Below are positions 16,930 through 25,204 of a stretch of 64,000 nucleotides of DNA, piece by piece. The stretch covers positions 50,200 through 114,199 of the forward strand of contig JAHCBA010000020.1 in assembly GCA_019634625.1 (NCBI GenBank), given 5' to 3'. Position numbers and translations under genes: made by a program. The DNA is from Verrucomicrobiia bacterium (GTDB lineage: Bacteria; Verrucomicrobiota; Verrucomicrobiia; Limisphaerales; CAIMTB01). The notes under the pieces were generated by a model. The model had not been told where the DNA came from, made no database searches, and was given only the letters and a program-made list of their open reading frames with translations. The first letter of the stretch is position 1. Each line of letters opens with the position of its first letter.

Positions 16930-18543
16930 TCAACTGCTGTCGGCAGGGAGGGTTCCCCGGTAGGTCCAGGGGAGCCATGCCTCGGGTCGGGCGGCGACTT
17001 CCTTAGAGTGTCGAGCCACGGCGAGGAGGTAGTCGAACGGATTCTCGTCGTTGAGCCGGCAGGTGTGGATCAAGCCCATGAACAGGTCACCTACCTCGGC
17101 ACCCTTAGTCGTCTTGTACGACAAGGAGTTCTTCCGGTGAAGGATGGCCATCTTCAAGGCCCGTTCCAAAACGTTATTGTCGATGGGAGCGCCGGCAACG
17201 CGCAAGAACAGGGTCAGGGGTTGCCAGTGGTTGAGCAGGTATCCGATGGCGCCGCCCAGACCGGAGTTGGGCTCGACGAGCTTCTTATCGAGGCGTTCGT
17301 TCAGCCACCGATGGAGATCGTCGAGGATGGGCTGGCTGTGTTCCCGGTGGAACCGCAGGCGTTGGTCCGGATCGAGATTGCGTTCGCGGGCCAGGGCGTC
17401 GTGATGGAAGACGTCGCGCAGGCTTTCGAGGATCCGTTTGGTCTCTGAGGGGAAGCTGGGGGCCACATCGACCACCTGGCGGCGTCCGTGCGCAAGGCAG
17501 TTGGCCAGGGCGGTGACGATGTCGGAGGGGATGTTGCGGGCCAGCGCGTCGCACATCTGGATCGGGGCCGGGAGGCCGGGATCGCGGTGACGGAGAAGAT
17601 CCTGGAGGTTTTCCCCGGCGTGTTGGCGCCCGGTGAAGAACAGGGCGATGGGAGGCCCGGCTCCGGCGGTGAGGATACCGGTGGTGAAGATCCCGGTTCG
17701 CGCTCGCTTGGCGGCGTCCTCCTCGGAGGGCGGGGTCGCTTCCCGGCGCAGAGCGGCGACGCGCATGGGGGTGTCGTCGTTGTGGATCACGTCGCGCTGG
17801 GCGGCTTCTCGGATCAGGCAGTCCTGGATGGGATGGGCGACCTTGGCCAGGTCGGAGGCCAGTTCCCACTGGACCGAGGCGGGAAGCGGAACGCCCAGGT
17901 TGGATTGGAACCCGGCCAACCGGTACATGGGCATGCCGGCGCCGTAACGCAGGAGGGCGGCAGCGACCCCTACCGATTCGTCGTACTTGCCCGGGCCCGC
18001 CTCCGGGGGGGCGGGAGCGGTGAAGACGACACCGCAGCCCGCGCAGCGCAGCCGTTCCAATTCGAAACAGGTCGCCGCAACGGGCGCTTGTCCGACCAGA
18101 CGCAGGATGAGGGAAGGTGGCTGGGGATGGAGTTTGGCCTGGCGGCAGTCCGGACACAGATCGCCGGGGTGCAGATTGGGATGGGCCACCGGCACCTTTC
18201 GCGCGCCGCGATACCGGCGGGCCCCGTTGCGGCCATGGCCCTTGCGTTTGACCTTCGGCGGTGGGGTGAGCGGAGGTGGAGCGTTGGGCCCGCCCGCCGG
18301 TGGGTCCGAACACACCTTGGCGGTCTTTTCGGTGCGGTCTCCGAAGAGCGCCTTGCACAGGCGCCGCAAGCTCATGGTCTTTCGCTCGATCAGGGCCACC
18401 AGTTCGGACACTCCGATCACGATGCCTCGGAGGAGGCGATAATCGTCCTCGGTGACGACCTGGCCGGGGCGCAGACGTTCCAGCAGGGCATCGCGTTCCT
18501 CGACCGAGATGTCCAACACCTTGAAGGCTGGGGTCTCAGCCAT
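16930..18543 (-). CDS. tnpC: IS66-family transposase (TnpC)
   Basis: A 537-residue protein, normal for IS66 transposases. The N-terminal part has a coiled segment (residues 40-75), a basic linker, a zinc-finger-like pair CPDC at 130-133 and CAGC at 167-170, then a DDE domain: Asp256/257 in VIHNDDTPMRV, Asp332 in QMCDALARN, and Glu460 in DNNVLERALKMAI. The C-terminal IS66 tail (FMGLIHTCRLNDENPFDYLL) is intact. The ATG at 18543 overlaps the end of the DUF4338 gene by eight bases. The longer open frame to 18975 lies inside that gene and is a shadow. All catalytic residues are present, so the enzyme may be active. Confidence 0.95.
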   Translation of the reverse strand: MAETPAFKVLDISVEERDALLERLRPGQVVTEDDYRLLRGIVIGVSELVALIERKTMSLRRLCKALFGDRTEKTAKVCSDPPAGGPNAPPPLTPPPKVKRKGHGRNGARRYRGARKVPVAHPNLHPGDLCPDCRQAKLHPQPPSLILRLVGQAPVAATCFELERLRCAGCGVVFTAPAPPEAGPGKYDESVGVAAALLRYGAGMPMYRLAGFQSNLGVPLPASVQWELASDLAKVAHPIQDCLIREAAQRDVIHNDDTPMRVAALRREATPPSEEDAAKRARTGIFTTGILTAGAGPPIALFFTGRQHAGENLQDLLRHRDPGLPAPIQMCDALARNIPSDIVTALANCLAHGRRQVVDVAPSFPSETKRILESLRDVFHHDALARERNLDPDQRLRFHREHSQPILDDLHRWLNERLDKKLVEPNSGLGGAIGYLLNHWQPLTLFLRVAGAPIDNNVLERALKMAILHRKNSLSYKTTKGAEVGDLFMGLIHTCRLNDENPFDYLLAVARHSKEVAARPEAWLPWTYRGTLPADSS

Positions 18544-19438
18544 GGTGGACAGTGAGTCGGGCGCGGAAGTCCGACCGCAAGGGGTACACCCAGAGTTCCT
18601 TGATCGAACGGTTGGGCCTGGTGCTGGTGGAACGGGGACCGCGACCGGTGGAGTATCCGAGGTGCAACCAGTTCGCCGCGCGGTAGCAGGAGCCGCGGAA
18701 GCGCCCCGGATCGATGAACGTCTCCAGCAGTTCGATCGAGTGGCGATAGAGATTGCACCAATCGGTCGAGATCGCCCGGGCGACTCTGGCCAGCACATGG
18801 CTGGCAAGGCCGGGCACGCGGACCCAGGGCAGCACCATGAATCGCGTGTTATAGGCGATGAGGTGAAGGCCGCGAAGGCGCTCCTCCCGGGTCCAGCCGA
18901 TGAAGGTGTCGCGCGGGGCCAGATGGCGTGGGGCCGATGACCACGCCAGACAGGCCACCGGACGATCCCCCGCAAGGACCAGGTACTTGAGGTGCTCGCC
19001 GACGGGCCGGGTGTATCCGAGGTAATGGTGGTTGGCCAGGAGTTGGTCGAAGAGGCCTTCGCCCTCCTGGCGGCGCACCTGGCGCAGGGTCAGCGGGCCA
19101 AGTTCGCGCAGCGTTCCGACGATGGGTTCCTGGCCCAGTGGCAGCTCCCGCGCCGGACGCCGGTGCGCCACGACGTTGTTCGGAACCTTGACCTTCGGTG
19201 GGGGCAGTTCGATATGCCCGCCGCGGTGAAGGGCTAGCATCAGCCCCCGGCATACCATGTCGCACGGGATGCCGTTGGGTTGAACCCAGTTCCATGCTTC
19301 GCAGAGCCGGGCGGACAGCCGGCGACGGCTCAAACGTGGGTGGTCCGCGATGAGTTGCCGGATGAACGCCACATCCGCCGTGTCCACGGAGCGACTTCGA
19401 TATCGAAGGACAGCCGTTGCCGACATGGCCTCCAGCAT
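18536..19438 (-). CDS. DUF4338 (DruA-like) protein carried by the IS66 element
   Basis: A 300-residue protein with the pattern of the DUF4338 family, named for DruA of the Druantia anti-phage system: LANHHYLGYTRPVGEHLKYL, ACLAWSSAPRHLAPRDTFIGW, NTRFMVLPWVRVPGLASHVL, DWCNLYRHSIELLETFID, GSCYRAANWLHLGYSTGRG. The N-terminal 90 residues look like a separate helical region. The gene lies between tnpB and tnpC on the same strand and overlaps tnpC by eight bases, so it is part of the transposition operon. None of the other Druantia genes is present. It may assist transposition or be a passenger; the sequence does not decide. The start ATG at 19438 has no strong Shine-Dalgarno; an in-frame ATG at 19426 follows GGAGG very closely. 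Confidence 0.88.
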   Translation of the reverse strand: MLEAMSATAVLRYRSRSVDTADVAFIRQLIADHPRLSRRRLSARLCEAWNWVQPNGIPCDMVCRGLMLALHRGGHIELPPPKVKVPNNVVAHRRPARELPLGQEPIVGTLRELGPLTLRQVRRQEGEGLFDQLLANHHYLGYTRPVGEHLKYLVLAGDRPVACLAWSSAPRHLAPRDTFIGWTREERLRGLHLIAYNTRFMVLPWVRVPGLASHVLARVARAISTDWCNLYRHSIELLETFIDPGRFRGSCYRAANWLHLGYSTGRGPRSTSTRPNRSIKELWVYPLRSDFRARLTVHHG

Positions 19439-19510
19439 GGGGGACGGGATATGGAACGCAAGGAGATTTTTAACAAATCCGCTGGCCAGATCGCCATTGC
19501 GCCATTGGCG

Positions 19511-19873
19511 TTACCCCGACGTCCCCACCGCCCGCCACATGGGCGCCACCACGGCCCGCGAAGGATCGCCATTCCATAGCAACAGGTGCAGTTCGTGAGG
19601 GTCGACGCGCACCCCACCGGAGTTCTGGTCCGAGGGCCACCACTCAAACCGGCCCGTCGACAGACGCTTCTGGCAAATCCAAAAACCCTGTCCGTCGTAC
19701 ATGAGCAACTTCAGCGCCTTACAACTCCGGCTCCGAAACACGAACAATGCACCGGCCAAGGGATCGGCATCCAAGCGGGCCCGACAAACGGCCGCCAGTC
19801 CGTCGGTGCCTTTCCTGAAATCTACCGGCTCGACTGCCAGGAGGATCCGCATCTGCGGGGCGATCTGGATCAC
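19511..19873 (-). CDS. tnpB: IS66 accessory protein TnpB
   Basis: A 120-residue protein matching IS66 Orf2/TnpB: ILLAVEPVDFRKGTDGLAAV, then DPLAGALFVFRSRSCKALK (family FVFRNRxxxxxKLL), LLMYDGQGFWICQKRLSTGR (family YDGxGFWLxxKRLxxGxF) and a C-terminal LHLLLWNGDP. The length is usual. The GTG start overlaps the tnpA stop as GTGA, with GGAGG about ten bases upstream. TnpB is required for IS66 transposition in studied elements. Confidence 0.95.
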   Translation of the reverse strand: MIQIAPQMRILLAVEPVDFRKGTDGLAAVCRARLDADPLAGALFVFRSRSCKALKLLMYDGQGFWICQKRLSTGRFEWWPSDQNSGGVRVDPHELHLLLWNGDPSRAVVAPMWRAVGTSG

Positions 19874-20271
19874 GGGACGCGCCTCCAGAAGGCCTCGGCC
19901 AGGGCGACCACCGCCGCGGAGTCATGGCCCAGGGCGATCGTCATCCGGGCGCCATGGGCACCCGATAGTTCGATCCGAAACGGGCCACCGTCGTGATGAA
20001 CCGCCCCCCGGAGGTGAAGTTCCACAAAACCCGGCAGGCCTTCGGCCCTCGGTGTGATGGCTGGAGGCGAGGAGCATCGGCGACGCAGCTTGTGGAAATC
20101 CAGGCCAAGAGCATGCGAAACCCGGCTCACGCCCAGGCTCGAGGACAGAGCGGCCGCGGCGGTCCAGACCTCCTCGGGAAGGCGGGGCCGCCCTCGTTGA
20201 CGATGTCGCCATGCGACCAGTTGGCGTTGCAGGTCGGCAAGGTCTGTGCGGGAAAACTCGGGTTCGTTCAT
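19870..20271 (-). CDS. tnpA: IS66 TnpA-like accessory protein
   Basis: A 133-residue protein in the first-gene position of the IS66 operon. The N-terminus resembles a helix-turn-helix region (RPRLPEEVWTAAAALSSSLG, VSRVSHALGLDFHKLRRRC). The C-terminus has GFVELHL and a strand-rich stretch ending in LAEAFWRR, as in many IS66 Orf1 proteins. GGAG lies five bases before the ATG at 20271. The stop overlaps the tnpB start. It is less conserved than TnpB and TnpC, so the name rests mainly on position. Confidence 0.85.
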   Translation of the reverse strand: MNEPEFSRTDLADLQRQLVAWRHRQRGRPRLPEEVWTAAAALSSSLGVSRVSHALGLDFHKLRRRCSSPPAITPRAEGLPGFVELHLRGAVHHDGGPFRIELSGAHGARMTIALGHDSAAVVALAEAFWRRVP

Positions 20272-20890
20272 TGGTTGCTCCACGTTGGATCTGTGGAGCA
20301 AAGCCTACGCCGCCCAATGCCCACCCATCACGCACGCTTGCCGAAGGAACACCATCCAGCTCCGCGCCAAATCCTGGTCCCCCGACCGCATCGAAGCCAC
20401 CGCCGCCCGCCTCGTCCCCGTCTGTCGCGACCACGGTGTCCGCCTGGTGATCAACGACCACCCCGACATCGCCGCCCGCGTCGGCGCACCCCTCGTCCAC
20501 CTCGGCCAGGAAGACTTCTTCGGGCCCCATCCCGACCACCCCGCCGCCTCCGCCCCGTCCATCCCCGACACACTCGGCCTCGGATTCAGCACCCACGCCC
20601 CCGACCAGGCCCGACGCGCCCTTGCCGCCGGCCCCGCCTACATTGCCATCGGCCCGGTCTTTCCCACTCCCACCAAACCCGGCCGTCCCGCCGTCACCCC
20701 CGACTACGTCCGCTGGGCCGCGACCCACCTCTCCTCCATCCCCTGGTTCGCCATCGGCGGCATCCATCCCGGCAACCTCCACACCGTCCTCGAAGCCGGC
20801 GCCACCCGCATCTGCGTCGTCTCCGCCATCCTCAACGCCCCCGACCCCGCCGCCGCCTGCCGCCAGTTCCGCACCCTCCTGCCCCCCTGA
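20246..20890 (+). pseudogene. thiE: 5'-truncated thiE copy fused to the IS66 right end
   Basis: From 20353 the sequence repeats thiE codons from IQLRAK to the stop, almost base for base. The first 37 residues of ThiE (the first barrel strand and helix) are missing. They are replaced by an open in-frame stretch read from the antisense of tnpA and the IS end, starting with an ATG at 20246. The hybrid would be 214 residues, close to normal ThiE length, but without the first beta-alpha unit it is unlikely to fold as an active enzyme. Near-identity to the intact gene means the duplication is recent or is kept alike by gene conversion. Confidence 0.85.
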
Positions 20891-21270
20891 CCCACCTCGC
20901 TCGGTGTCCACGCTTCAGCGTGTCCCCCCACCCTCCCCATTCCCCCTCCCCATCCTCGTACTCAGCCCGAAGGGCGGTACTCGTCCTCGTCCTCGAACCC
21001 GCAGACACACCCCTTCGAGCATCCCCTCAAGGCTGACCCGATGGCTTCGATCTTGAGCTTGTTCGGACCTCCCATTTCGCATGCGAACTGGGCAGGGCGA
21101 TTTTGAGTACGAATACGAGTACCGGGCTTGCTGCAAGAAGCCCGGAGGGTTTTCAGAGATTAGCCGGGGGTCGAACCCGGCTCCGCGGGTTCGACCCCCG
21201 GGCAGAAGTCCCACCCCGCTCACGACCCCGCCAGGGGTCGCAGAACCCATCCCTCCGGGCCCAGCAGCCT
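20353..21270 (+). repeat. duplicated segment, right copy
   Basis: This is the second copy of the 16055-16781 segment. It contains the truncated thiE, a GTGTCCACGCTTCAGCGTGT motif, about 200 bp absent from the left copy, the hairpin at 21164-21201, and the shared tail ending CCCAGCAGCCT at 21270. After this the sequence is single-copy (CGACGGTCCC...), which marks the original right-hand flank. Confidence 0.85.
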
Positions 21271-21920
21271 CGACGGTCCCGCTTCACGCCGCTCGCCCAC
21301 CCGAAGACGTGTCCAGCTCACCCCCCGAAGGGCCCATCCGGCAGACCAACGTTCCTGCAACCCGCCCAAGCCATCCCCCTCCTCGCGACTCGTACTCAGC
21401 CCGAGAGGCGGTACTCGTCCTCGAAACCCAGGAACCCAACCAAGACGCAGCAGAGCCGACGGAAACCACCCCCGTCGATCACGAGTACGAGTACGAGTAC
21501 GACGGAATGCCTCAACCCGGACTCAATGCGGAACATCCCCACCCAACGCCTCGCCGCCCCCCAATCGTTGGGTGTCCACGCTTCAGCGTGTCCCCCCACC
21601 CAAATCCACCCTCCCCGTTCCCCATCCCACTGGCCCCATCCCGTTGATGCTTCCGCACGAACCCCGGGAACCGCTGGACATCAACGCTCCACCCATGCAG
21701 CCGCTCCGGAGAAAGCGGCACGCGCTGACCCCACCACAACCGCTGCAACCACGCCGGATCCTCGTACCCCCTCCGACCCTCACCCCCACCCTTTCCCCCG
21801 TCCCGTCCTTCATTCGATCGTTCCTCCATGAATCACCCCTTTTGCAGCCTATCTACCCAACCCAATCCATCGTTGACAACCACAAATCCTTTCTACCAAC
21901 CTCTAGGCAGTCCAATCAAC
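21271..21920. other. gene-poor stretch before the cassette array
   Basis: I see no convincing gene here, and no integrase or attI site. It contains the repeat motif ACTCGTACTCAGCCCGAGAG near 21386, a short GAGTAC-type tandem tract at 21481-21502, and another GTGTCCACGCTTCAGCGTGT motif near 21574 (also at 20905). Composition changes from very C-rich to more A/T-rich at about 21830, just before the first cassette repeat. Confidence 0.6.
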
Positions 21921-22286
21921 GCTCGCCGGACGGTCACGATGAGTCACCCGCGTTTCCGGCACAGCCGCCACGCGACGACCGTGAGGAACCGTGTATGCCG
22001 CGAACATCGTCAGGAGACCCACTACCGTCACAGTGGATGCTTCCCCTCTCCCATCCTCCTGAGGCCGGGTTCCCCACAGGCGACACCCGGGTCCCGAACC
22101 CACGTCTCCCAGCCGGTATCATGCGGAATTCCCTCTTGATCCCGTCTCGCGGTCAGGTGTTGGGTCACCGCCGAGCCAGTCGGTCGTGCGAACCGGCTTC
22201 CCGGCGGTGTGATTTCGATCCCGGATTCGAGAGGGTCATCCTCCGTTCCTCATCGACGCCCGCTCCCGCCGGTCGCACACCTCGAC
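21921..22286 (+). repeat. 365-bp cassette-like repeat unit 1, attC at about 22173-22293
   Basis: Starts GCTCGCCGGACGGTCACGAT and ends ...CACACCTCGAC. The 3' third folds as an attC: GTGCGAACCGGC pairs with the reverse complement of GCCGGTCGCAC, leaving one A unpaired. It is followed directly by unit 2. No conserved gene is seen inside: frames are open on both strands in several copies, but they are broken or shifted between copies. Confidence 0.85.
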
Positions 22287-22651
22287 GCTCGCCGGACGGT
22301 CACGATGAGTCACCCGCGTCCTGGCACAGCCGCCACCCGACGCCCGTGAGGTACCGTGTATGCCGCGAACATCGTCAGGCGACCCACGACGGTCACAGTG
22401 GATGCTTCCCCGCTCCCAGCCTCCTGAGGCCCGGTTCCCCACCGGCGACACCCGGCTCCCTGGCCCACGTCTCCCAGCCGGTATCATGCGGAATTCCCTC
22501 TTGATCCCGTATCGCGGTCGGGTGTTGGGTCACCGCCGAGCCAGTCGGTCGTGCGAACCGGCTTCCCGGCGGTGCGATTCCGATCCCGGATTCGAGAGGG
22601 TCATCGTCCGTTCCCCATCGACGCCCGCCCCCGCCGGTCGCACACCTCGAC
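22287..22651 (+). repeat. 365-bp cassette-like repeat unit 2, attC at about 22538-22658
   Basis: Same unit as 21921-22286 with scattered substitutions, in direct tandem. It enters and leaves with the non-standard core GCTCGCC instead of GTTRRRY. Confidence 0.85.
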
Positions 22652-23016
22652 GCTCGCCGGACGGTCACGATGAGTCACCCGCGTCCTGGCACAGCCGCCA
22701 CGCGACGACCGTGAGGTACCGTGTATGCCGCGAACATCGTCAGGAGACCCTCTACGGTCACAATGGATGCTTCCCCTCTCCCATCCTCCTGACGCCCGGT
22801 TCCCCACCGGCGACACCCGGGTCCCGGGCCCACGTCTCCCAGCCGGTATCGTGCGTATTCCCTCTTGATCCCGACTCGCGGTCGGGTGTTGGGTCACCGC
22901 CGAGCCAGTCGGTCGTGCGAACCGGCTTCCCGGCGTTGCGATTTCGATCCCGGATTCGAGAGGGTCATCCTCCGTTCCTCATCGACGCCCGCCCCCCGCC
23001 GGTCGCACACCTCGAC
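22652..23016 (+). repeat. 365-bp cassette-like repeat unit 3, attC at about 22902-23023
   Basis: Third tandem copy. Its attC ends in GTTCGGA, a proper GTT core, and opens into the cassette carrying the small coiled-coil ORF. Confidence 0.85.
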
Positions 23017-23074
23017 GTTCGGACAATCACGTACAACCTTCGGGTGTACTTCCCTGGGCTTCCCTATTCTATCT

Positions 23075-23299
23075 ATGACAAATCCAGAACTCGAGGCCGC
23101 AGAGGCACGCTTGAGAAGCGAGGAGCGCCAAGACCGCCTTCTCGACAAAAGAGAAGACGATCAGACAAAGTTGGAGACGGCAGCATACACCGGCTACATC
23201 AGATCTTCAGACATGGTGGAGGTTTTGGCCCGCGAATGTCTGCGACTACGGATGGAGATCGCCGAGCTTCGCAAGATGGTGCGCGATCCGGTCGACTAA
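23075..23299 (+). CDS. small coiled-coil protein of unknown function (cassette A)
   Basis: A 74-residue, highly charged helical protein (MTNPELEAAEARLRSEERQD... ARECLRLRMEIAELRKMVRD) with heptad-like leucines in the C-terminal part. It is the only plausible gene of the cassette between the GTT core at 23017 and the attC at 23309-23433. The longer frame reaching back to 22865 runs through the repeat unit and is not credible. I do not recognise a family. Confidence 0.6.
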   Translation: MTNPELEAAEARLRSEERQDRLLDKREDDQTKLETAAYTGYIRSSDMVEVLARECLRLRMEIAELRKMVRDPVD

Positions 23300-23308
23300 G
23301 CGCACAAG

Positions 23309-23433
23309 TCCGAACCAGTCGGTCGAGGGAACCGGTGCCCGCTGCGTGGCTTGGCCGTAGATTCGAGAGGGTTGAGTGTTGATTCGTGGTTGGCGTCGTC
23401 TCCCGGCACCGTTCCCTCACCTCGGCGCTCGCC
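23309..23433 (+). other. attC site of cassette A
   Basis: GAGGGAACCGGTGCC in the left arm pairs with the reverse complement of GGCACCGTTCCCTC in the right arm with one unpaired base. Left core TCCGAAC, right core GCTCGCC. The loop contains GTGGCTTGGCCGTAGATTCG. The site closely resembles the attC at 26123. Confidence 0.78.
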
Positions 23434-23792
23434 GGACGGTCACGATGAGTCACCCGCGTTTCCGGCACAGCCGCCACCCGACGACCGTGAGGGACCGTGT
23501 ATGCCGCGAACATCGTCAGGAGACCCACTACGCTCACAGTGGATGCTTCCCCTCTCCCAGCCTCCTGACGCCCGGTTTCCCACAGGCGACACCCGGGTCC
23601 CGGACCATCGTTTCCCAGCCGGTATCATGCGGAATTCCCTCTTGATCCCGACTCGCGGTCGGGTGTTGGGTCACCGCCGAGCCAGTCGGTCGTGCGAACC
23701 GGCTTCCCGGCGGTGCGATTCCGATCCCGGATTCGAGAGGGTCATCCTCCGTTCCCAATCGATGCCCGCCCCCGCCGGTCGCACACCTCGAC
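23427..23792 (+). repeat. 365-bp cassette-like repeat unit 4, attC at about 23679-23799
   Basis: Fourth copy. It follows a gene cassette and ends with the core GTTGGGC, opening into cassette B. Confidence 0.85.
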
Positions 23793-23811
23793 GTTGGGCG
23801 GAATCAGATCA

Positions 23812-24099
23812 ATGGCGAAAGTCTACACAAAAGAGATAGCCGAGTTCTGGCCAACCATTATGCAGGCTTGGCACGATCACGCGGACAAGTGTCCGGTCAT
23901 CGAGTGCGACATAGTCAAGCGGCAGGTCAGGGCATACGCCTCATCCGAATACATCGACGGACTTTCAGAGCGGACACGAGTGGCGACGCGTCGGCAATTC
24001 AAACATGTAGCGGCCATCGGCGGCGTGATGGTCTTCATCCGCGACAGCACCAATCGCGTCATGCAATCGCATGTTTTCACGCCTGACGACCTACCCTAA
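23812..24099 (+). CDS. hypothetical protein, 95 aa (cassette B)
   Basis: A small protein starting MAKVYTKEIAEFWPTIMQAW and ending RVMQSHVFTPDDLP, with a mixed helix/strand pattern (GGVMVFIRDSTNRVMQSHVF looks like beta strands). The ATG lies 13 bases after the GTTGGGC core at 23793, as is usual for cassette genes, and the stop lies just before the next attC. Family unknown. Base composition is less GC-rich than the chromosomal genes, consistent with outside origin. Confidence 0.72.
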   Translation: MAKVYTKEIAEFWPTIMQAWHDHADKCPVIECDIVKRQVRAYASSEYIDGLSERTRVATRRQFKHVAAIGGVMVFIRDSTNRVMQSHVFTPDDLP

Positions 24100-24105
24100 A
24101 GGAAC

Positions 24106-24195
24106 GCCCAACCAGTCGGCGCACCGAACCGCGGGATCGCACCTGGTGTCCAAGGTAGGCTCAGCGGCCCGCGGTCGGTGGCCTCGTCGCTCGCC
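24106..24195 (+). other. attC site of cassette B
   Basis: Left core GCCCAAC, arms GCACCGAACCGCGGG and (reverse complement) GCCACCGACCGCGGG with one extra A, right core GCTCGCC. The middle (ATCGCACCTGGTGTCCAAGG) is almost identical to the attC at 29172. Confidence 0.85.
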
Positions 24196-24553
24196 GGACG
24201 ATTGCCATGAGTCACCCGCCTCCTGGCACAGCCGCCACGCGACGACCGTGAGGCACCGTGTATGCCGCGAACATCGTCAGGATACCCACCACGGTCACAG
24301 TGGATCCTTCCCCTCTCCCAGCCTCCTGACGCCCGGTTCCCCACCGGCGACACCCGGGTCCCGGGCCCACGTCTCCCAGCCGGTATCATGAGGAATTCCC
24401 TCTTGATCCCGTCTCGCGGTCGGGTGTTGGGTCACCGCCGAGCCAGTCGGTCGTGCGAACCGGCTTCCCGGCGGTCCGATTTCGATCCCGGATTCGAGAG
24501 GGTCATCCTCCGTTCCTCATCGACGCCCGCCCCCGCCGGTCGCACACCTCGAC
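24189..24553 (+). repeat. 365-bp cassette-like repeat unit 5, attC at about 24440-24560
   Basis: Fifth copy, with a small local change near its start (GATTGCCATGAG in place of GTCACGATGAG). It ends in the core GTTGGGC. Confidence 0.85.
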
Positions 24554-24640
24554 GTTGGGCGATGGGACGCCGCACGCCGCGCGAGGGTGTGACCAGCGCA
24601 ATGCTTGCCCACGCTATACAACCTGCCCCATAATGCCCCC

Positions 24641-24841
24641 ATGAGCGTTCAGGAGCTTAAAGACCAGATTGCTGCTCTTCCGCTTGAGGCGCAGAACGAG
24701 TTGATGGCGTTCATGTTCCACATTCGACATCGGGAAGGCAGTCGATACGCATCAGAGGTGGCCAAGCGGATCGAGGACAAGGACTCTGCTCACTGGTTCA
24801 CCCCGGATGAGTTTGAAGATCGCTTGGACGGCAAGGCCTGA
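24641..24841 (+). CDS. antitoxin-like protein (TA pair 1, cassette C)
   Basis: A 66-residue acidic protein: MSVQELKDQIAALPLEAQNE at the start and HWFTPDEFEDRLDGKA at the end. The pattern (a short helical N-terminus, then a charged tail) resembles small type II antitoxins placed before RelE/ParE-like toxins. The stop is seven bases before the start of the toxin-like gene. The ATG at 24641 was chosen over the in-frame 24605 because it gives the recognisable N-terminus. Confidence 0.68.
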   Translation: MSVQELKDQIAALPLEAQNELMAFMFHIRHREGSRYASEVAKRIEDKDSAHWFTPDEFEDRLDGKA

Positions 24842-24847
24842 TGCCAG

Positions 24848-25102
24848 ATGGACCCATTTTCCGTCTACATACACATCGAGCTGTTGCAGGCCGTACCGTC
24901 GCGAGGCGACCAGAGGCGTTTGATTATGCGGTTCATCCGATCGTTGGCGCAGACACCGGATACCCCAGGTGATTTCGTTGACAGGGATGAGACTCTGAGG
25001 GCCCGGCAGGTCAAGATCGTCGGACAATATGCCATCACTTACCGGCTGGACGCACCTGTCCGCGCGGTGATGGTAGTAGATATTCGGCGGGCCGATGGAT
25101 GA
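24848..25102 (+). CDS. RelE/ParE-like toxin (TA pair 1, cassette C)
   Basis: An 84-residue basic protein: IELLQAVPSRGDQRRLIMRF in the N-terminal helices and ARQVKIVGQYAITYRLDAPV, VRAVMVVDIRRADG in the C-terminal strands. The strand pattern (VKIVGQYAITYR ... VVDIRR) matches RelE-superfamily toxins, which cleave mRNA at the ribosome or block gyrase. It lies directly after the antitoxin-like gene and ends a few bases before the attC. The family call is by pattern only; catalytic residues cannot be assigned with confidence. Confidence 0.65.
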   Translation: MDPFSVYIHIELLQAVPSRGDQRRLIMRFIRSLAQTPDTPGDFVDRDETLRARQVKIVGQYAITYRLDAPVRAVMVVDIRRADG

Positions 25103-25108
25103 CAGATT

Positions 25109-25204
25109 GCCCAACCATTGCGCTCCACCGAACCGCCGCCCCGCACAGCCTCGGGCAACTCGGACACGCAGGAAGGGCGGCGGTCGGTGAGCTGATCGCT
25201 CGCC
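25109..25204 (+). other. attC site of cassette C
   Basis: Left core GCCCAAC; arms CACCGAACCGCCGCCC and (reverse complement) TCACCGACCGCCGCCC with one extra A; right core GCTCGCC. Confidence 0.85.

Larger units (their letters stand above)
16782..20352 (-). mobile_element. IS66-family insertion sequence with DUF4338 passenger gene
   Basis: The ends are inverted repeats: GTGTTGCTTCGGCAAGCGTG on the left, and on the right a sequence whose reverse complement reads GTGTTCCTTCGGCAAGCGTG, one mismatch in 20 bases. The element is 3571 bp. On the minus strand it carries tnpA-like, tnpB, a DUF4338 gene and tnpC, all overlapping or closely spaced. The flanking bases (AGCAGCCT and CATCCAGC) are not an 8-bp target duplication; instead a longer duplicated segment flanks the element, which suggests IS-mediated rearrangement. 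About 150 bp at the left and 80 bp at the right are non-coding ends. Confidence 0.92.

Noticed and set aside
18544..18975. extended N-terminus of the IS66 transposase
   Set aside because: The extra 144 codons lie inside the DUF4338 gene in another frame and have no similarity to IS66 transposases.
21640..21790. protein-like minus-strand stretch (PAWLQRLWWGQRVPLSPERL) left of the array
   Set aside because: It looks briefly like a coding remnant, but no start, no clear family and no extension were found; the plus strand is equally open.
21572..23382. long plus-strand frames through the 365-bp units
   Set aside because: The frames change between copies and end at different places. Proline/arginine-rich composition without motifs points to chance open frames in high-GC repeats.
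21934..24389. recurring minus-strand frames of 62-98 codons (starting MIPAG-R) in the repeat units
   Set aside because: They are similar only because the DNA is repeated. The ends vary, no start signal is conserved, and single-copy counterparts were not seen.
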